The notes: generated from the sequence alone by a model not told the origin. Shown: positions 1-9,201, counted from the stretch's first letter. The stretch is 64,000 bases of DNA from an uncultured Paludibaculum sp. (GCF_963665245.1 NZ_OY762269.1:2858501-2922500), one strand, 5' to 3'. Made by a program: numbers and translations.

Positions 1-628
1 TGGCCAGGAGATCGCGTCCGCTGCGCGAAGGCACCACCACGCTGATCCCCTCCGGCCGTGGCGGTCCGGGCTGCGGATCGGGCTTCGGCGGCAGGGTACT
101 TTTCTTCGAAGCCGCCAGTGCGCCGGCCGCCAGCGCCAGATTGCAGTAAATCTGCCGCTTGTAGGCCCAGGGATGGAAGATCCGCCAGATCTGCGTATAG
201 GTCCAGCCGCCGGGCTGCGTCTCCCAGCGGACGAAGTTGCGGGTGCGCCACAGCAGATGCCGCAGGATGGCCGTGGCGGCGCGGGGGTGCAACGCGAAGT
301 GATCGAGATTCTCGTTGAAGCAGAGGATTCGGGTGGGTGCCAGCAGCAGTCCGGCCAGCCGCATGGGCCAGTAAGGCATGCGCGGCTGTAGCAGAATGGC
401 TGCGTAGACGACCTGCTTCCCGCGCAGTGCATCCTGGACCCGGGCCCGGTTGTGCTCCAGCGTCCGGCCTACAAACCAGGGAATCCACCGGCCGCGCGGT
501 GGAGGAAACTCGGCCACCACATACAGCGGCAACCCCGGGCCGACCGTTTCGAACTGGTCGAGCAATGTTTCGATCAGATCTTCCGATCCGGACGCGAATG
601 CAACGAGGATGCGTTCCGGGGTGTTCAC
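1..628 (-). CDS. Glycosyltransferase family 2 protein (3' end outside window)
   Basis: Minus-strand gene that runs off the left edge, so only about 209 N-terminal residues are visible. The GTG start directly follows an in-frame TAA, so translation cannot begin further upstream; it lies 15 bases after the stop of the preceding gene. The first ~180 residues are rich in Trp, Arg and Pro and I do not recognise them. At the visible end, ISVVVPSRSGRDLL matches the first beta strand of a GT-A family 2 glycosyltransferase, which in most relatives lies at the N-terminus. The likely role is transfer of a sugar from a nucleotide donor in envelope polysaccharide or glycan synthesis. Family call is fairly safe, substrate unknown. 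Confidence 0.7.
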   Translation of the reverse strand, partial: MNTPERILVAFASGSEDLIETLLDQFETVGPGLPLYVVAEFPPPRGRWIPWFVGRTLEHNRARVQDALRGKQVVYAAILLQPRMPYWPMRLAGLLLAPTRILCFNENLDHFALHPRAATAILRHLLWRTRNFVRWETQPGGWTYTQIWRIFHPWAYKRQIYCNLALAAGALAASKKSTLPPKPDPQPGPPRPEGISVVVPSRSGRDLLA

Positions 629-643
629 TTAGCCATGGCTTCG

Positions 644-1771
644 TTAAATCAAAGTGCGGCGGTCGGCCAGCGGCACGCCCTGCTGGTAGTCCTCCCAAAG
701 GGAGAGGGCTTGCAGGCAGAAGGCCGTGGAGACCGGATTGGAGTAGTTGGAGAGCACCCCGTTACGACGCCCGAAATTAAACCCGCCATCCAGCCGCGGG
801 TCGTCAGTTTCCATCTGGTAGGCAGCAGCCCACGCAGCTTCCTCGGCGGCCTGCTCCTGGTTCAACGGTACCGCACCCTGAGCATCAGCCCATAGCCGCA
901 CGCGCAACAACTGTCCATTGACGTCCGACCTTTCAAACTCGTCGCGTATGGCGCGCAGATGAGTGGCTTCGCGTTCGATGCCCTCTTCGAGTGCCTGTCG
1001 AACTTCAGGCCTGTCGGCCACGGCCAGAATCGCCTCCAGAAAGTAACCGTAGGCATGCAGCCTATCCATGATCCGCTGCCGCTGAGGCTCGTGATCGAAG
1101 AACGCGGAGTGCGTGCGCAGCGCGCGCGCCAGAGCCCGCTCGAACTCCGTTTCGAACCGGCTGTCACCGGTCACTTCATAAAGGTCGCGCCAAGCCAGAG
1201 CCGCTTTCAACTGATAGCAGTCCGACGACCGGGACCAGCGTGCATCGCGGGCCAGCGGGGCCTTTCCGGGCAACGCCAGAATCGGGTGGATGTCGCGCTC
1301 GTTGACAAAGTCGCGCCGCATCGATTCACCACACTGCACCGCTACGTCCAGATAGTCCTGTTGGTGACTGGCACTCCACAGCCGCAACAGCCCACGGGCA
1401 ATAATGCCGTTATCGAAGAAGTAGCTGTGGTATTCCGGCAGTTCGCCGTCGTCCGACCATTCGAAGGGCATCGCCGAGCAGCGGCTGTCCCACGCCTTCA
1501 CCAGTAGATCGCCAGCCCTCACGGCTGCGTCGTAATACGTTGTCATACTGGTGCGCTCAAACAGTTCCAATAGAGCGGAAACAGTGTAGCCGGTGATCTC
1601 GGTCGAGATCCGCGCGTTCCGGCTTTCCGCTATGTGGTGATAACGGGCCACGCCGCCTTCCAACTCCTGAATTCCGGAGTGGATATGCCATTGGCCGGCG
1701 CGGTACAGAGAAGATGGCAAAGACCGAACAGTGACCTGAGTAGACCTGAGCAAGACGAAAAACTCCCCCAC
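644..1771 (-). CDS. Six-hairpin (alpha/alpha)-barrel glycosidase-like protein
   Basis: A 375-residue protein starting at GTG 1771, with a weak GGAG two bases upstream; a later start is possible. The sequence alternates helices with conserved Trp, Tyr and Glu (for example FEWSDDGELPEYHSYFFDNG and GGFNFGRRNGVLSNYSNPVST), as seen in six-hairpin glycosidase or epimerase folds that process polysaccharides. No specific family motif lets me name a substrate. It directly precedes the glycosyltransferase on the same strand, 15 bases apart, so both probably serve one polysaccharide pathway. TATACT at about 1791-1796 could be the -10 element. Fold assignment is an inference from residue pattern only. 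Confidence 0.5.
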   Translation of the reverse strand: MGEFFVLLRSTQVTVRSLPSSLYRAGQWHIHSGIQELEGGVARYHHIAESRNARISTEITGYTVSALLELFERTSMTTYYDAAVRAGDLLVKAWDSRCSAMPFEWSDDGELPEYHSYFFDNGIIARGLLRLWSASHQQDYLDVAVQCGESMRRDFVNERDIHPILALPGKAPLARDARWSRSSDCYQLKAALAWRDLYEVTGDSRFETEFERALARALRTHSAFFDHEPQRQRIMDRLHAYGYFLEAILAVADRPEVRQALEEGIEREATHLRAIRDEFERSDVNGQLLRVRLWADAQGAVPLNQEQAAEEAAWAAAYQMETDDPRLDGGFNFGRRNGVLSNYSNPVSTAFCLQALSLWEDYQQGVPLADRRTLI

Positions 1772-1848
1772 TACTCCGACTGAAAGATAAGTATATCAGC
1801 AGCGGCCGGTTGCCCGGAAGTGTGGCACTTCTGACACACTCTGCCGCA

Positions 1849-2367
1849 CTATTTCCGAGGCTCGCTCGACGCCGGCACCACACCCTTGAGCCGCATATAC
1901 ACGCAGAGATAGCCATACTCCTCATTTGAGTGTGACACCATGCCGGCCAGCGCGCCCAGTCGAGAACGCTCGCCGCGTCCCAGTTTCACCATCTCCGCGG
2001 CCTTGGCGTCGGTGAGCCCGTCCACCACCGCGTCACACATGGCGAACGACTCCTTCAACGCGGCCACCAGTTCGGCTTTCGAGGTCTTTGAAGCCGCGCC
2101 CAGTTGCTTCGGTTCTCCTGCCAGTGTCGAACAGGTCCGCGCCTGCGAATCCGCCACGTGCGCAATCAACTGGCCGAACGACCGGATGTCGGCGGTCGCC
2201 TTGAACGAATAGTCGTCCTCCGGCATCTTCTCAGCCGAGCGTGTGAGGTTGTTCTTCACACCCGTGTACATCTGTTTCAGCTCGGTACTCAGTGGGTTTG
2301 CAGTCTGCGCCGGCAGCAAACTGCTGCACAGGCAAACCGCGGTCGCGGCGAGAATGATGCACTTCAT
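1849..2367 (-). CDS. Exported DinB-family protein
   Basis: A 172-residue protein with a signal peptide (MKCIILAATAVCLCSSLLPAQ) followed by a DinB/YfiT-like four-helix bundle. Typical features are the helix QLIAHVADSQ and the later MVSHSNEEYGYL, whose His residues would contribute to the metal site of this family. The start at 2367 is supported by AGGAG seven bases upstream; a longer reading to 2691 has no such support. Exported DinB proteins are common in Acidobacteriota, usually with unknown substrates; other DinB-fold members are thiol-dependent transferases or hydrolases. It stands alone on the minus strand downstream of the phosphatase-like gene. Confidence 0.75.
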   Translation of the reverse strand: MKCIILAATAVCLCSSLLPAQTANPLSTELKQMYTGVKNNLTRSAEKMPEDDYSFKATADIRSFGQLIAHVADSQARTCSTLAGEPKQLGAASKTSKAELVAALKESFAMCDAVVDGLTDAKAAEMVKLGRGERSRLGALAGMVSHSNEEYGYLCVYMRLKGVVPASSEPRK

Positions 2368-2537
2368 GAGACGCTCCTGATAGCGTGCGAAGGGCAGGTA
2401 GCTTACCCCACCACCGCATTCCGGCAGAGTATCACACGGATCGGACGCGGGAAAGCGAATCCTGACGATCTGGGACGTTAAGAGCCTCTCATGTAAAAGC
2501 GGCCGCTGAAGCCGAAGCGGTTCGGATGGAAAGTTGC

Positions 2538-4169
2538 TCAGTTGGGCCGTAGTACGATGAGGAGCCGCGGTGGCACCTGCGGGTTCTTGCCGCTGAATTC
2601 GTGCACCGAGTGCAGGGTCAGGTGCACGATGTCGCGCGCCCGTTGGGACTCCCAGCTCTGTAGCGTGTCGATGTACCTCGGCTCGCCCCATGTTTCGCCG
2701 TCCAGGCCCGGAGCCTGTGCCAGTCCGGCCGAACCGATCGCCAGCAGATCTCCGCTCCGGATTTCCACTTCGCCCACCTGCCGCGGACCCTCCGGCCCCG
2801 CGCCAATCGGCGCTCCGCCGCAGGTCAGCCGCATGATCTCAGCGCCCTCCGCGGTTCTTCTGATCAGTACCGGAGGATACGCGCCGGCGTTGAGATACTG
2901 CAGCCGGCCCGACCCCGACACATACCGTGCGCAAAACAGCCCGATGGGCGGCCGGTTTGCCGCGCTGGGGCCCAGCGCTCTCTGTGTCGATTCCAGCAGT
3001 TCCGCCAGATCCTCGGTATAGGCGCGCGCCCGCGTTCTCAGCAGCGTCTGCAGTTGCACCATCCGCGCGGCTGCCTCTTCATCCGGGCCGGGGACCTCCG
3101 CCAGAAAGAACGCCGCGGCCCGATTCGGTACCGAGACGATGTCGTAGAAGGCGCCGCCTGGCAGGTCGCCCGTCCAGTGTTCCGCCGCGAAGTCCAGGTC
3201 GGGCAGCTCAAACCGGTCCGGAGGGATCAGGTGCGTGCGTGTTGTTCGTGCCGCTCGCCGCGACGCCTGGTCCTGCGCCACCTCGCGCAGCTTGCCCAAC
3301 TCGGCCTGGAACAGCTCGGCCACCGCCAGTGAGGCCACCATCTGCCGCGCGACCGCCTCCGCGAAGCGCAGGTGCTCGCCGGAATAGCCGGTTACTTCCA
3401 TGTGCGGTCCGAGGATGAAGAAGCCCGATAACTCCGCGCCGCTCTGCACCGGAGCCACCACGTGCGCGTCCACCGACATCAGCAGCGACTGTTCTGCCTC
3501 CAGCCGGGCCGGCATCCCCTTCGACCACCTTCTCGGGCGCCGTCCGTCCGCCGTCATCACCCTGAGGCAGCGGAAAGTGTGCCCGCTGGTCAACTCGTGC
3601 CGCAACAGCGAAGCTACGGAAAATGAGACATCGCTTTCCGGGGTCAGCGGCATCGAGGCGCTCAGTGAGAATGAGTCCCCCGCGCGTGTATATAAGTAAA
3701 CATGGCGCGCGCCTAGTGTTCTGGCAATCAGGTCGCACGCCGCCTGGCGTATCCCGCCTGGCTCGAACCGCAGGCGCAGTTCCGATAGGGCCGCATCTGT
3801 CTTGTCACGCCAGGCCAGGTTTGCGTCGGACTGCCGCTGCACGGCGGCGCACAGCTGCTTCCAACTCCAGTCGAAAGAGACCCACGTCACGCCGGCACCC
3901 ACCACCATCAGGGCGATGCGCATTGCCGGTGTCTCCGACGGGCTGATCTGGACCAGCAAGGCGCACACAATCGCCACGGCAACGGTCAACAGCAGCGGCC
4001 GCATCGTGTTGCGTGACAGCGGACGGTTCCGGTACCAGCTCACCACGATATCCAGCCGTACCCGGCGCGATGAGAAGAAGAAGGCCGTCAGAGAGGAGAG
4101 AAACAGCAGCAGGACCGCCAGCCACACGAGCAGCGCCAGCCGCTGCAGAAAGTCGAGTCCTGCATTCAT
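2538..4169 (-). CDS. Membrane GAF-SpoIIE-like protein, catalytically degenerate
   Basis: A 543-residue protein. Residues ~10-30 and ~55-95 hold membrane helices, a GAF-like region spans ~140-290, and the C-terminal ~220 residues align with SpoIIE/RsbU PP2C phosphatases. Every metal-binding aspartate expected from that family is changed: the GGDFYD motif reads GGAFYD, ADVSGKG reads AEVPGPD, SDGLTEA reads SAGLAQA, and the final DDIT reads PPRL. The fold core (YLNAGAYPPVLI) is retained. It therefore looks like a pseudophosphatase that may bind a partner, perhaps an STAS protein, without hydrolysing phosphate. It is followed six bases later by the overlapping methyltransferase-permease pair in opposite gene order, so transcription of all three from 6306 is possible. 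Confidence 0.8.
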   Translation of the reverse strand: MNAGLDFLQRLALLVWLAVLLLFLSSLTAFFFSSRRVRLDIVVSWYRNRPLSRNTMRPLLLTVAVAIVCALLVQISPSETPAMRIALMVVGAGVTWVSFDWSWKQLCAAVQRQSDANLAWRDKTDAALSELRLRFEPGGIRQAACDLIARTLGARHVYLYTRAGDSFSLSASMPLTPESDVSFSVASLLRHELTSGHTFRCLRVMTADGRRPRRWSKGMPARLEAEQSLLMSVDAHVVAPVQSGAELSGFFILGPHMEVTGYSGEHLRFAEAVARQMVASLAVAELFQAELGKLREVAQDQASRRAARTTRTHLIPPDRFELPDLDFAAEHWTGDLPGGAFYDIVSVPNRAAAFFLAEVPGPDEEAAARMVQLQTLLRTRARAYTEDLAELLESTQRALGPSAANRPPIGLFCARYVSGSGRLQYLNAGAYPPVLIRRTAEGAEIMRLTCGGAPIGAGPEGPRQVGEVEIRSGDLLAIGSAGLAQAPGLDGETWGEPRYIDTLQSWESQRARDIVHLTLHSVHEFSGKNPQVPPRLLIVLRPN

Positions 4170-4175
4170 GACTGC

Positions 4176-4823
4176 CTAGCGCGGCTGGAAAACCAGGAAA
4201 TACTGATGGGCGAGGAAGTCGAAACTCTTCACCTGCCGGAAGCCCGCATCGTCCAGTTCCTTCCGCACCTCCTGCTCAGAGAGCTTCATGGCGGGCGGCG
4301 GACCGACGGGCAGTTCCTTCTTGAAAAAGTCAACGATCACAATGCGGCCTCCGGGCTTCAGGGCGCTTCGAAGCTTCCCATAATACGCTGCCCGGCTGCC
4401 GATGTGGTGCAGAACATCACACAGGAAAATGGTGTCGACGCCGCCTGTCGGCAGCTTCGGGTCATCCGGGTCGGCCAGGATGGTCGACAGGTTGGCCGGG
4501 GCTCCTTTGGCAGCCAGCGTCAGCAGGTCCTTGTTGATGTCCACGGCATAGACTTTGCCTGCGTGATGCGCAAACCGCCGCGCGAAATAGCCGGTGCCGG
4601 CGCCGATGTCGGCGATCGTGTCGGTGGACTTCAATTCCAGGGCCATCACCACTTCGTGCGGCTTCTGCCACGCGTCACGCGATGGATCTTCCAGAATCTT
4701 GGCGTACTCCGCATTGTCCTGCGGTGGATGGTGCTGGTGTTGAACCTGTGCGTTCAGGCCGGCCACGGGCAACAGGGAAACTGCCGCGGCCAACCGGAGA
4801 AGGGAAGTACTACGAGTTGGCAA
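4176..4823 (-). CDS. Class I SAM-dependent methyltransferase with signal peptide
   Basis: A 215-residue protein from a TTG start at 4823 that overlaps the end of the permease by 14 bases. The N-terminus (MPTRSTSLLRLAAAVSLLPVAGLNAQ) looks like a cleavable signal peptide and is followed by a His-rich stretch. The Rossmann methyltransferase core is complete: motif I is DIGAGTGYFARRF, the acidic loop is YAVDIN, and motif IV is FLCDVLHHI, then KPGGRIVIVDF. An exported SAM enzyme is puzzling because SAM is cytoplasmic, but such proteins recur in Acidobacteriota and Proteobacteria. The substrate is unknown. If the real start lies inside the signal-like segment, the enzyme would be cytoplasmic. Confidence 0.75.
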   Translation of the reverse strand: MPTRSTSLLRLAAAVSLLPVAGLNAQVQHQHHPPQDNAEYAKILEDPSRDAWQKPHEVVMALELKSTDTIADIGAGTGYFARRFAHHAGKVYAVDINKDLLTLAAKGAPANLSTILADPDDPKLPTGGVDTIFLCDVLHHIGSRAAYYGKLRSALKPGGRIVIVDFFKKELPVGPPPAMKLSEQEVRKELDDAGFRQVKSFDFLAHQYFLVFQPR

Positions 4824-6306
4824 GGGTGCTGTTCTTCTTTCCGAACAGGAAGTAAATCGCGATACCGATGGCCGACCAGAAGAAGAAACGCACCCAGGTC
4901 TCCAGCGGCAGCGCCATCATCAGAATCATGCAACTGGCGATGGAGAGCAAGGGGAACAGCGGTCCGAACGGCACCCGGAAACTGCGCGGCCGGTCGGGCT
5001 GAGTCTTGCGCAACACCAGTACGCCCGCGGAAACAATGGTGAACGCGAACAGCGTGCCGATGTTTGACAGGTCGGCGAAAGTACCAATGTCCCACACGCC
5101 GGACGGAATACCGACGGCGAAGCCCGCAATCCAGGTGGAGACGTGCGGGGTGTGGTGCTTGGGGTGAATCCTGGAGAAGAAGCGCGGCAGCAGCCCGTCC
5201 CGCGACATCGCGAACCAAACGCGCGCCTGACCATACTGGAACACCAGCAGGGACGAAAGCATGCCCACGATGGCGCCCACGCCCACCCACTCCCGCACGG
5301 TGTTCATGTTCAGGTTCTTCAGGGCCTCGGCCACCGGAGCCGCGTTGTTCAGGGTTTGCCACGGCGCGATGCCAGTCAGCACCAGAGCCACTGCAATGTA
5401 GAGGGTGGAACAAACCAGCAGCGTCCCGATGATTCCGATGGGCAGATCGCGCTGCGGGTTCCGGCACTCTTCGGCCGCCGTCGATACCGAATCGAACCCG
5501 ATGTAGGTGAAGAACACGATGGCGGCGCCTGTCAGCACGCCCGACATGCCATTGGGCAGGAATGGATGCCAGTGGTGCGTACTCACCGCGCGGCCGGCGC
5601 CGATGACGAAGATCGCAATGGCGCCCAGTTTCACCAGCACCATGATGTTGTTGGTGCGGGCGCTCTCCTTGATGCCGTAGGTCAGCACCCATGTGAGCAG
5701 CATCAGAATCAGAAACGCCGGCAGGTTGAACCAACTGCCCGTCAACTGCCCACCCATGATCATCGGCTCAGATAGCTGTTTGGGGAGATGCCACCCGAAT
5801 ATCGACTCCAGAATGTCGTTGAAGTAAGCGGAAAAGCCGACCGCCACCGCCATGTTTGAGACGGCGTACTCCAGAATCAGATTCCAGCCGATCAGCCAGG
5901 CTACGAACTCGCCCATCGTCGCATACGCATAGGTGTAGGCGGAGCCCGCCACCGGGATGCAGCATGCCATTTCGGCGTAGCACAGGGCCGCGAAACCGCA
6001 CGCGATCGCCGTCAACAGAAACGAGAGCGCAACCCCTGGGCCCGCGCCCGGCCGGCCGATGGTGAATGACGAACTTGCCCCGTTGATGATCAGATCGAGG
6101 ATCGGAACATGCAACAGGGAGTGGAAGCTGCGCACCTCACCCGCCGCCGCTGTGCCAGTGAGGATAAAAATGCCGCTGCCGATGACAGCGCCGATGCCCA
6201 GGGCCATCAGGCTCCAGGCGCCCAATGTGCGGTCCAGGCGTTTGCCTTCCTCATTGGAGGCGGCCACCAGAGCTTCGATGCTCTTGGTGCGGAAGAGTTG
6301 TTTCAT
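4810..6306 (-). CDS. APC-family amino acid permease (cationic amino acid transporter type)
   Basis: A 498-residue integral membrane protein with about 12-14 predicted helices. Helix 1 carries ALGIGAVIGSGIFILTG, the substrate-binding GxG loop of APC permeases, and YAYATMGEFVAWLIGWNL is typical of the CAT/YfnA branch. It should import amino acids by proton or sodium coupling; the specific amino acid cannot be read. The start at 6306 has GAGGAGG about 11 bases upstream. It is the first gene of a minus-strand run with the methyltransferase and the phosphatase-like gene. Upstream lies the inverted heptad-repeat element. Confidence 0.9.
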   Translation of the reverse strand: MKQLFRTKSIEALVAASNEEGKRLDRTLGAWSLMALGIGAVIGSGIFILTGTAAAGEVRSFHSLLHVPILDLIINGASSSFTIGRPGAGPGVALSFLLTAIACGFAALCYAEMACCIPVAGSAYTYAYATMGEFVAWLIGWNLILEYAVSNMAVAVGFSAYFNDILESIFGWHLPKQLSEPMIMGGQLTGSWFNLPAFLILMLLTWVLTYGIKESARTNNIMVLVKLGAIAIFVIGAGRAVSTHHWHPFLPNGMSGVLTGAAIVFFTYIGFDSVSTAAEECRNPQRDLPIGIIGTLLVCSTLYIAVALVLTGIAPWQTLNNAAPVAEALKNLNMNTVREWVGVGAIVGMLSSLLVFQYGQARVWFAMSRDGLLPRFFSRIHPKHHTPHVSTWIAGFAVGIPSGVWDIGTFADLSNIGTLFAFTIVSAGVLVLRKTQPDRPRSFRVPFGPLFPLLSIASCMILMMALPLETWVRFFFWSAIGIAIYFLFGKKNSTLANS

Positions 6307-6340
6307 CGGCGGGAGCCTCCTCGCGGCCGGGGTGTTAGGG

Positions 6341-6548
6341 AGCTATCAGCGATCAGCCGTCAGCTTTCAGCTATCTGTGATTGGACCTCGGGCTACTACC
6401 ACGCAGGAGCGGCAGGAGTGCCAAAGAAGAGTTGAAAGCATACCACCGTTAGCCACCAGGGGCCAACGGGTGGCGGTCCGGCAACGGCAACCGAGGGACG
6501 TGCCGGACGCCAGTAAGGCTGCAAGCTGATAGCTGACCGCTGATAGCT
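6341..6548. repeat. Inverted pair of NNTCAGC heptad repeats
   Basis: At 6341-6375 the heptamer NNTCAGC is repeated in register four times after an AGC. At 6521-6551 the reverse complement shows the same pattern, and AGCTATCAGCGRTCAGC matches between arms at 16 of 17 bases. The ~150 bases between the arms can form further hairpins (TCCGGCA at 6476 with TGCCGGA at 6501). It resembles small intergenic palindromic elements such as REP doublets or MITEs. It sits between the permease start and the 55-aa gene and carries no ORF of its own. Confidence 0.6.
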
Positions 6549-6553
6549 TTTAG

Positions 6554-6721
6554 TTAGCGCTTGCGCTGGCCGCGCGCGATCGTCTTGACCTTGCGTTTCC
6601 GCGAACCGCGATCGACACCGGCCGGACGCGGCTGGAGGGGGTTCTTCTCGTCCGCCACCTTACGCGCCGTGCGCTTCTTCTCTTTACGTTCTGCCTTGTC
6701 GGCGATGCTCTTCGTATTCAT
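6554..6721 (-). CDS. Small basic protein (55 aa), unknown
   Basis: A 55-residue ORF from ATG 6721 to TAA 6554, starting MNTKSIADKAERKEKKRTAR and ending ARGQRKR. It is extremely Lys/Arg-rich with no Cys, and AAGGA precedes the start by about 12 bases. No family is recognised; composition suggests nucleic-acid or ribosome binding. It follows the helicase gene on the same strand, 90 bases downstream, and ends beside the right arm of the heptad-repeat element. Codon usage matches neighbouring genes, supporting it as real. Confidence 0.6.
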   Translation of the reverse strand: MNTKSIADKAERKEKKRTARKVADEKNPLQPRPAGVDRGSRKRKVKTIARGQRKR

Positions 6722-6810
6722 GCTCAGTTCAATCCTTCATGCCGGCGTGCCGGTCTCTACTCTAGATTTCAAAGGCCCATCCCGCTTGCGCGAGACCGGC
6801 GGCTTGCGCC

Positions 6811-9201
6811 TCAATCATCGGCCGACAGGCCGGCGAACTTGGCGATCAATTTCTTCAAGCCGTGTCCGGGAAAGCTCACGGTGAGTTTGGCGTCCTCACC
6901 ATCGCCCTCCTTGCGGAGCACGGTGCCACGGCCATACTTGGGGTGCACGATGTTCATCCCGGCTCTCAGTCCGCCCTTTTTCGGAGCAGGCTTAGCCGTC
7001 GCGGCTGCCGGACGCATCGTGGTTTGCCCCTGCACCGGTTGCGGCCTCGGCGTCACCGCCGCGCTGGGAACCGGCCCACCTGCAGCCCTCGGCGGTGCGG
7101 GTTGCGGAACCATTGCTGGCGGACGCACGCCCCGTTCGGCGAAGAACTGCGAGATGTGATCAAGCGAATTATATGTCTTTCCAGTATACGTATTTCGACG
7201 CGCGGCTTCGCGCACCGAGGCGCGCTCACCGTACAGGTCGATCGAGCCCGCGGGTTGACGCTGCGGGCTGAGGTCCTCCAGTAAGGATTTCGGAACCTCT
7301 TCCAGGAACCTCGAAGGCTGGCACGGCTCCGGCGGCGAACCGCCGTATTTTCGCCGCATCCGGGCGCTGGTCAGATAGAGCCGTTTCATCGCCCGTGTCA
7401 TACCCACGTAACACAGCCGGCGTTCTTCCTCGAGTTGTTCCGGGTTGTCGCGCGACCGCGAATGGGGGAAGAGTCCCTCTTCCAGGCCGGCGATGAACAC
7501 GTAAGGGAACTCCAGACCCTTCGCGTTGTGCATGGTCAGCAGGGAGACCTGTGCCTCTTCCTCGATATCGTCGGAATCGGCCACCAGTGCCGCCGAGTCC
7601 AGAAAGTCCTGCAGCGTGTCACCGCGTTCGGCTGCGTCCGCCGCCGCCGAGACAAGTTCGTCCAGGTTGCCGAGCTTCGACTCGGACTCCGGCGTTGAAT
7701 CCGTCTCCAGCATTTTGCGGTAGCCGGTACGATCCAGAATCTGCTTGATCGTCTCGTCCGGACTCTGCCGCGTGACCCCATCCCGCAACTCCTCGATCAG
7801 GCGGTGAAAGGCGGCCAGGGCTGCTTCGGCGCGCCCGCCCAGCAGGTGCTCCCGCTCAGCCGTGTCGATGGCCTCCCACAGCGTCTCGCCGCGTTCGGTC
7901 GCGATCCTTTCCAACTGGTCCGACGTGGTCTTGCCGATGCCGCGCGCCGGAACGTTCAGGATGCGCAGCATCGAGATGTTGTCGCGCGGATTCATCAGGA
8001 ACTTGACGTAGGAGAGCGTGTCCTTCACTTCCGCCCGCTGGTAGAAGCTGAAGCCGCCCACCACGACATACTTGCGCATGTAGCGCCGCAGCGCCTCTTC
8101 AATCTGCCTGGACTGGGAGTTGGTGCGATAGAGGATCGCCACGCGCGTGTCGCGTTCCTTGCGGAAGATCTTCTCGATGGTGTCGGCGATGAACAGGGCC
8201 TCCTGCTCGCCGTCGGCCGCTTCCAGATAACAGATGGGGTCGCCATCGGCGCCGTCGGTCCACAAAGTCTTGCCCTTGCGGGCTTTGTTGTTCTCCACCA
8301 CGCGCGAGGCGGCTTCCAGAATCGCCTTGGTTGAGCGGTAGTTCTGTTCCAGCCGGATGACCTTGGCGCCGGGGTAGTCGTTCTCGAAATCCAGAATGTT
8401 GCGGATGTCGGCACCGCGCCAGCCGTAGATCGACTGGTCCTCATCGCCCACCACGGCGACGTTCGAGTGCGCTTCGGACAGCAGCCGCATGAGTTCGTAC
8501 TGCGAGCGATTGGTGTCCTGGTACTCGTCGATCATCAGGAACTGCAGACGACGGTTCCACAGCTGCCGGACGCCGGCGTCGTACCGCAGCAGGCGCACGG
8601 CCTCCAGCAGTAAATCGTCGAAATCCAATGCGTTAGCGGATTCCAGCCCCTGCTGGTAGTGTTCGAAGACCACCGCCAGTTTGGCGGCCTTCGGATCGGC
8701 GGACATTTTGTAGAAATCCGCCGGGCTCTGCTTCTGATTCTTGGCGTGGCTGATGCGCGAGAGGGCCGCGCGGTGCTGCATGAACTTGTCGTCCAGCCCG
8801 AGCTTCTTGTAGATCTGCTTCAGCAGGGAGAGCTGGTCGTCGTCGTCGTAAATGTGAAAGTTGGTGGTGAACCCCCGTCGCAGGTCGGCGAGAGTCGAGC
8901 CGTCGCGTCGCAGCAAGCGGACGCAGAACGAATGGAACGTGGCTACCATCGGCCCGGCATTGGCCGGCAGGTGCTTCAGCAGTTTGAGCACCCGTTCCCG
9001 CATCTCGCCGGAGGCCTTGTTCGTGAAGGTAACCGCCAGAATGGAAGGGCCGTAAACCCCTTCGCTATCGATCAGATGGGCAATTCGATGCGTGATGACG
9101 CGCGTCTTGCCGCTGCCAGCGCCCGCGAGGATCAAAAGAGGGCCCTCGACATGAGCCACGGCTTCGCGTTGCTGGGGATTCAGGCCGGAGAGAAAATCCA
9201 T
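6811..9201 (-). CDS. pcrA: UvrD/PcrA-type superfamily 1 DNA helicase
   Basis: A 796-residue 3'-5' DNA helicase acting in repair and replication restart. Walker A is AGAGSGKT at residues 26-33, motif Ia region TFTNKASGEMRERV, motif II DEYQDTN, motif III GDEDQSIYGWRGA, motif IV VIRLEQNYRST, and motif VI YVGMTRAMKRLYL. The last ~45 residues (GMNIVHPKYGRGTVLR) form the Tudor-like tail by which PcrA/UvrD contacts RNA polymerase, so transcription-coupled roles are plausible. The linker before it (residues ~690-745) is Pro/Ala-rich. No clear Shine-Dalgarno precedes ATG 9201; TTAAAAT about 25 bases upstream could be the -10 element. It is transcribed divergently from the ECF sigma operon. Confidence 0.95.
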   Translation of the reverse strand: MDFLSGLNPQQREAVAHVEGPLLILAGAGSGKTRVITHRIAHLIDSEGVYGPSILAVTFTNKASGEMRERVLKLLKHLPANAGPMVATFHSFCVRLLRRDGSTLADLRRGFTTNFHIYDDDDQLSLLKQIYKKLGLDDKFMQHRAALSRISHAKNQKQSPADFYKMSADPKAAKLAVVFEHYQQGLESANALDFDDLLLEAVRLLRYDAGVRQLWNRRLQFLMIDEYQDTNRSQYELMRLLSEAHSNVAVVGDEDQSIYGWRGADIRNILDFENDYPGAKVIRLEQNYRSTKAILEAASRVVENNKARKGKTLWTDGADGDPICYLEAADGEQEALFIADTIEKIFRKERDTRVAILYRTNSQSRQIEEALRRYMRKYVVVGGFSFYQRAEVKDTLSYVKFLMNPRDNISMLRILNVPARGIGKTTSDQLERIATERGETLWEAIDTAEREHLLGGRAEAALAAFHRLIEELRDGVTRQSPDETIKQILDRTGYRKMLETDSTPESESKLGNLDELVSAAADAAERGDTLQDFLDSAALVADSDDIEEEAQVSLLTMHNAKGLEFPYVFIAGLEEGLFPHSRSRDNPEQLEEERRLCYVGMTRAMKRLYLTSARMRRKYGGSPPEPCQPSRFLEEVPKSLLEDLSPQRQPAGSIDLYGERASVREAARRNTYTGKTYNSLDHISQFFAERGVRPPAMVPQPAPPRAAGGPVPSAAVTPRPQPVQGQTTMRPAAATAKPAPKKGGLRAGMNIVHPKYGRGTVLRKEGDGEDAKLTVSFPGHGLKKLIAKFAGLSADD

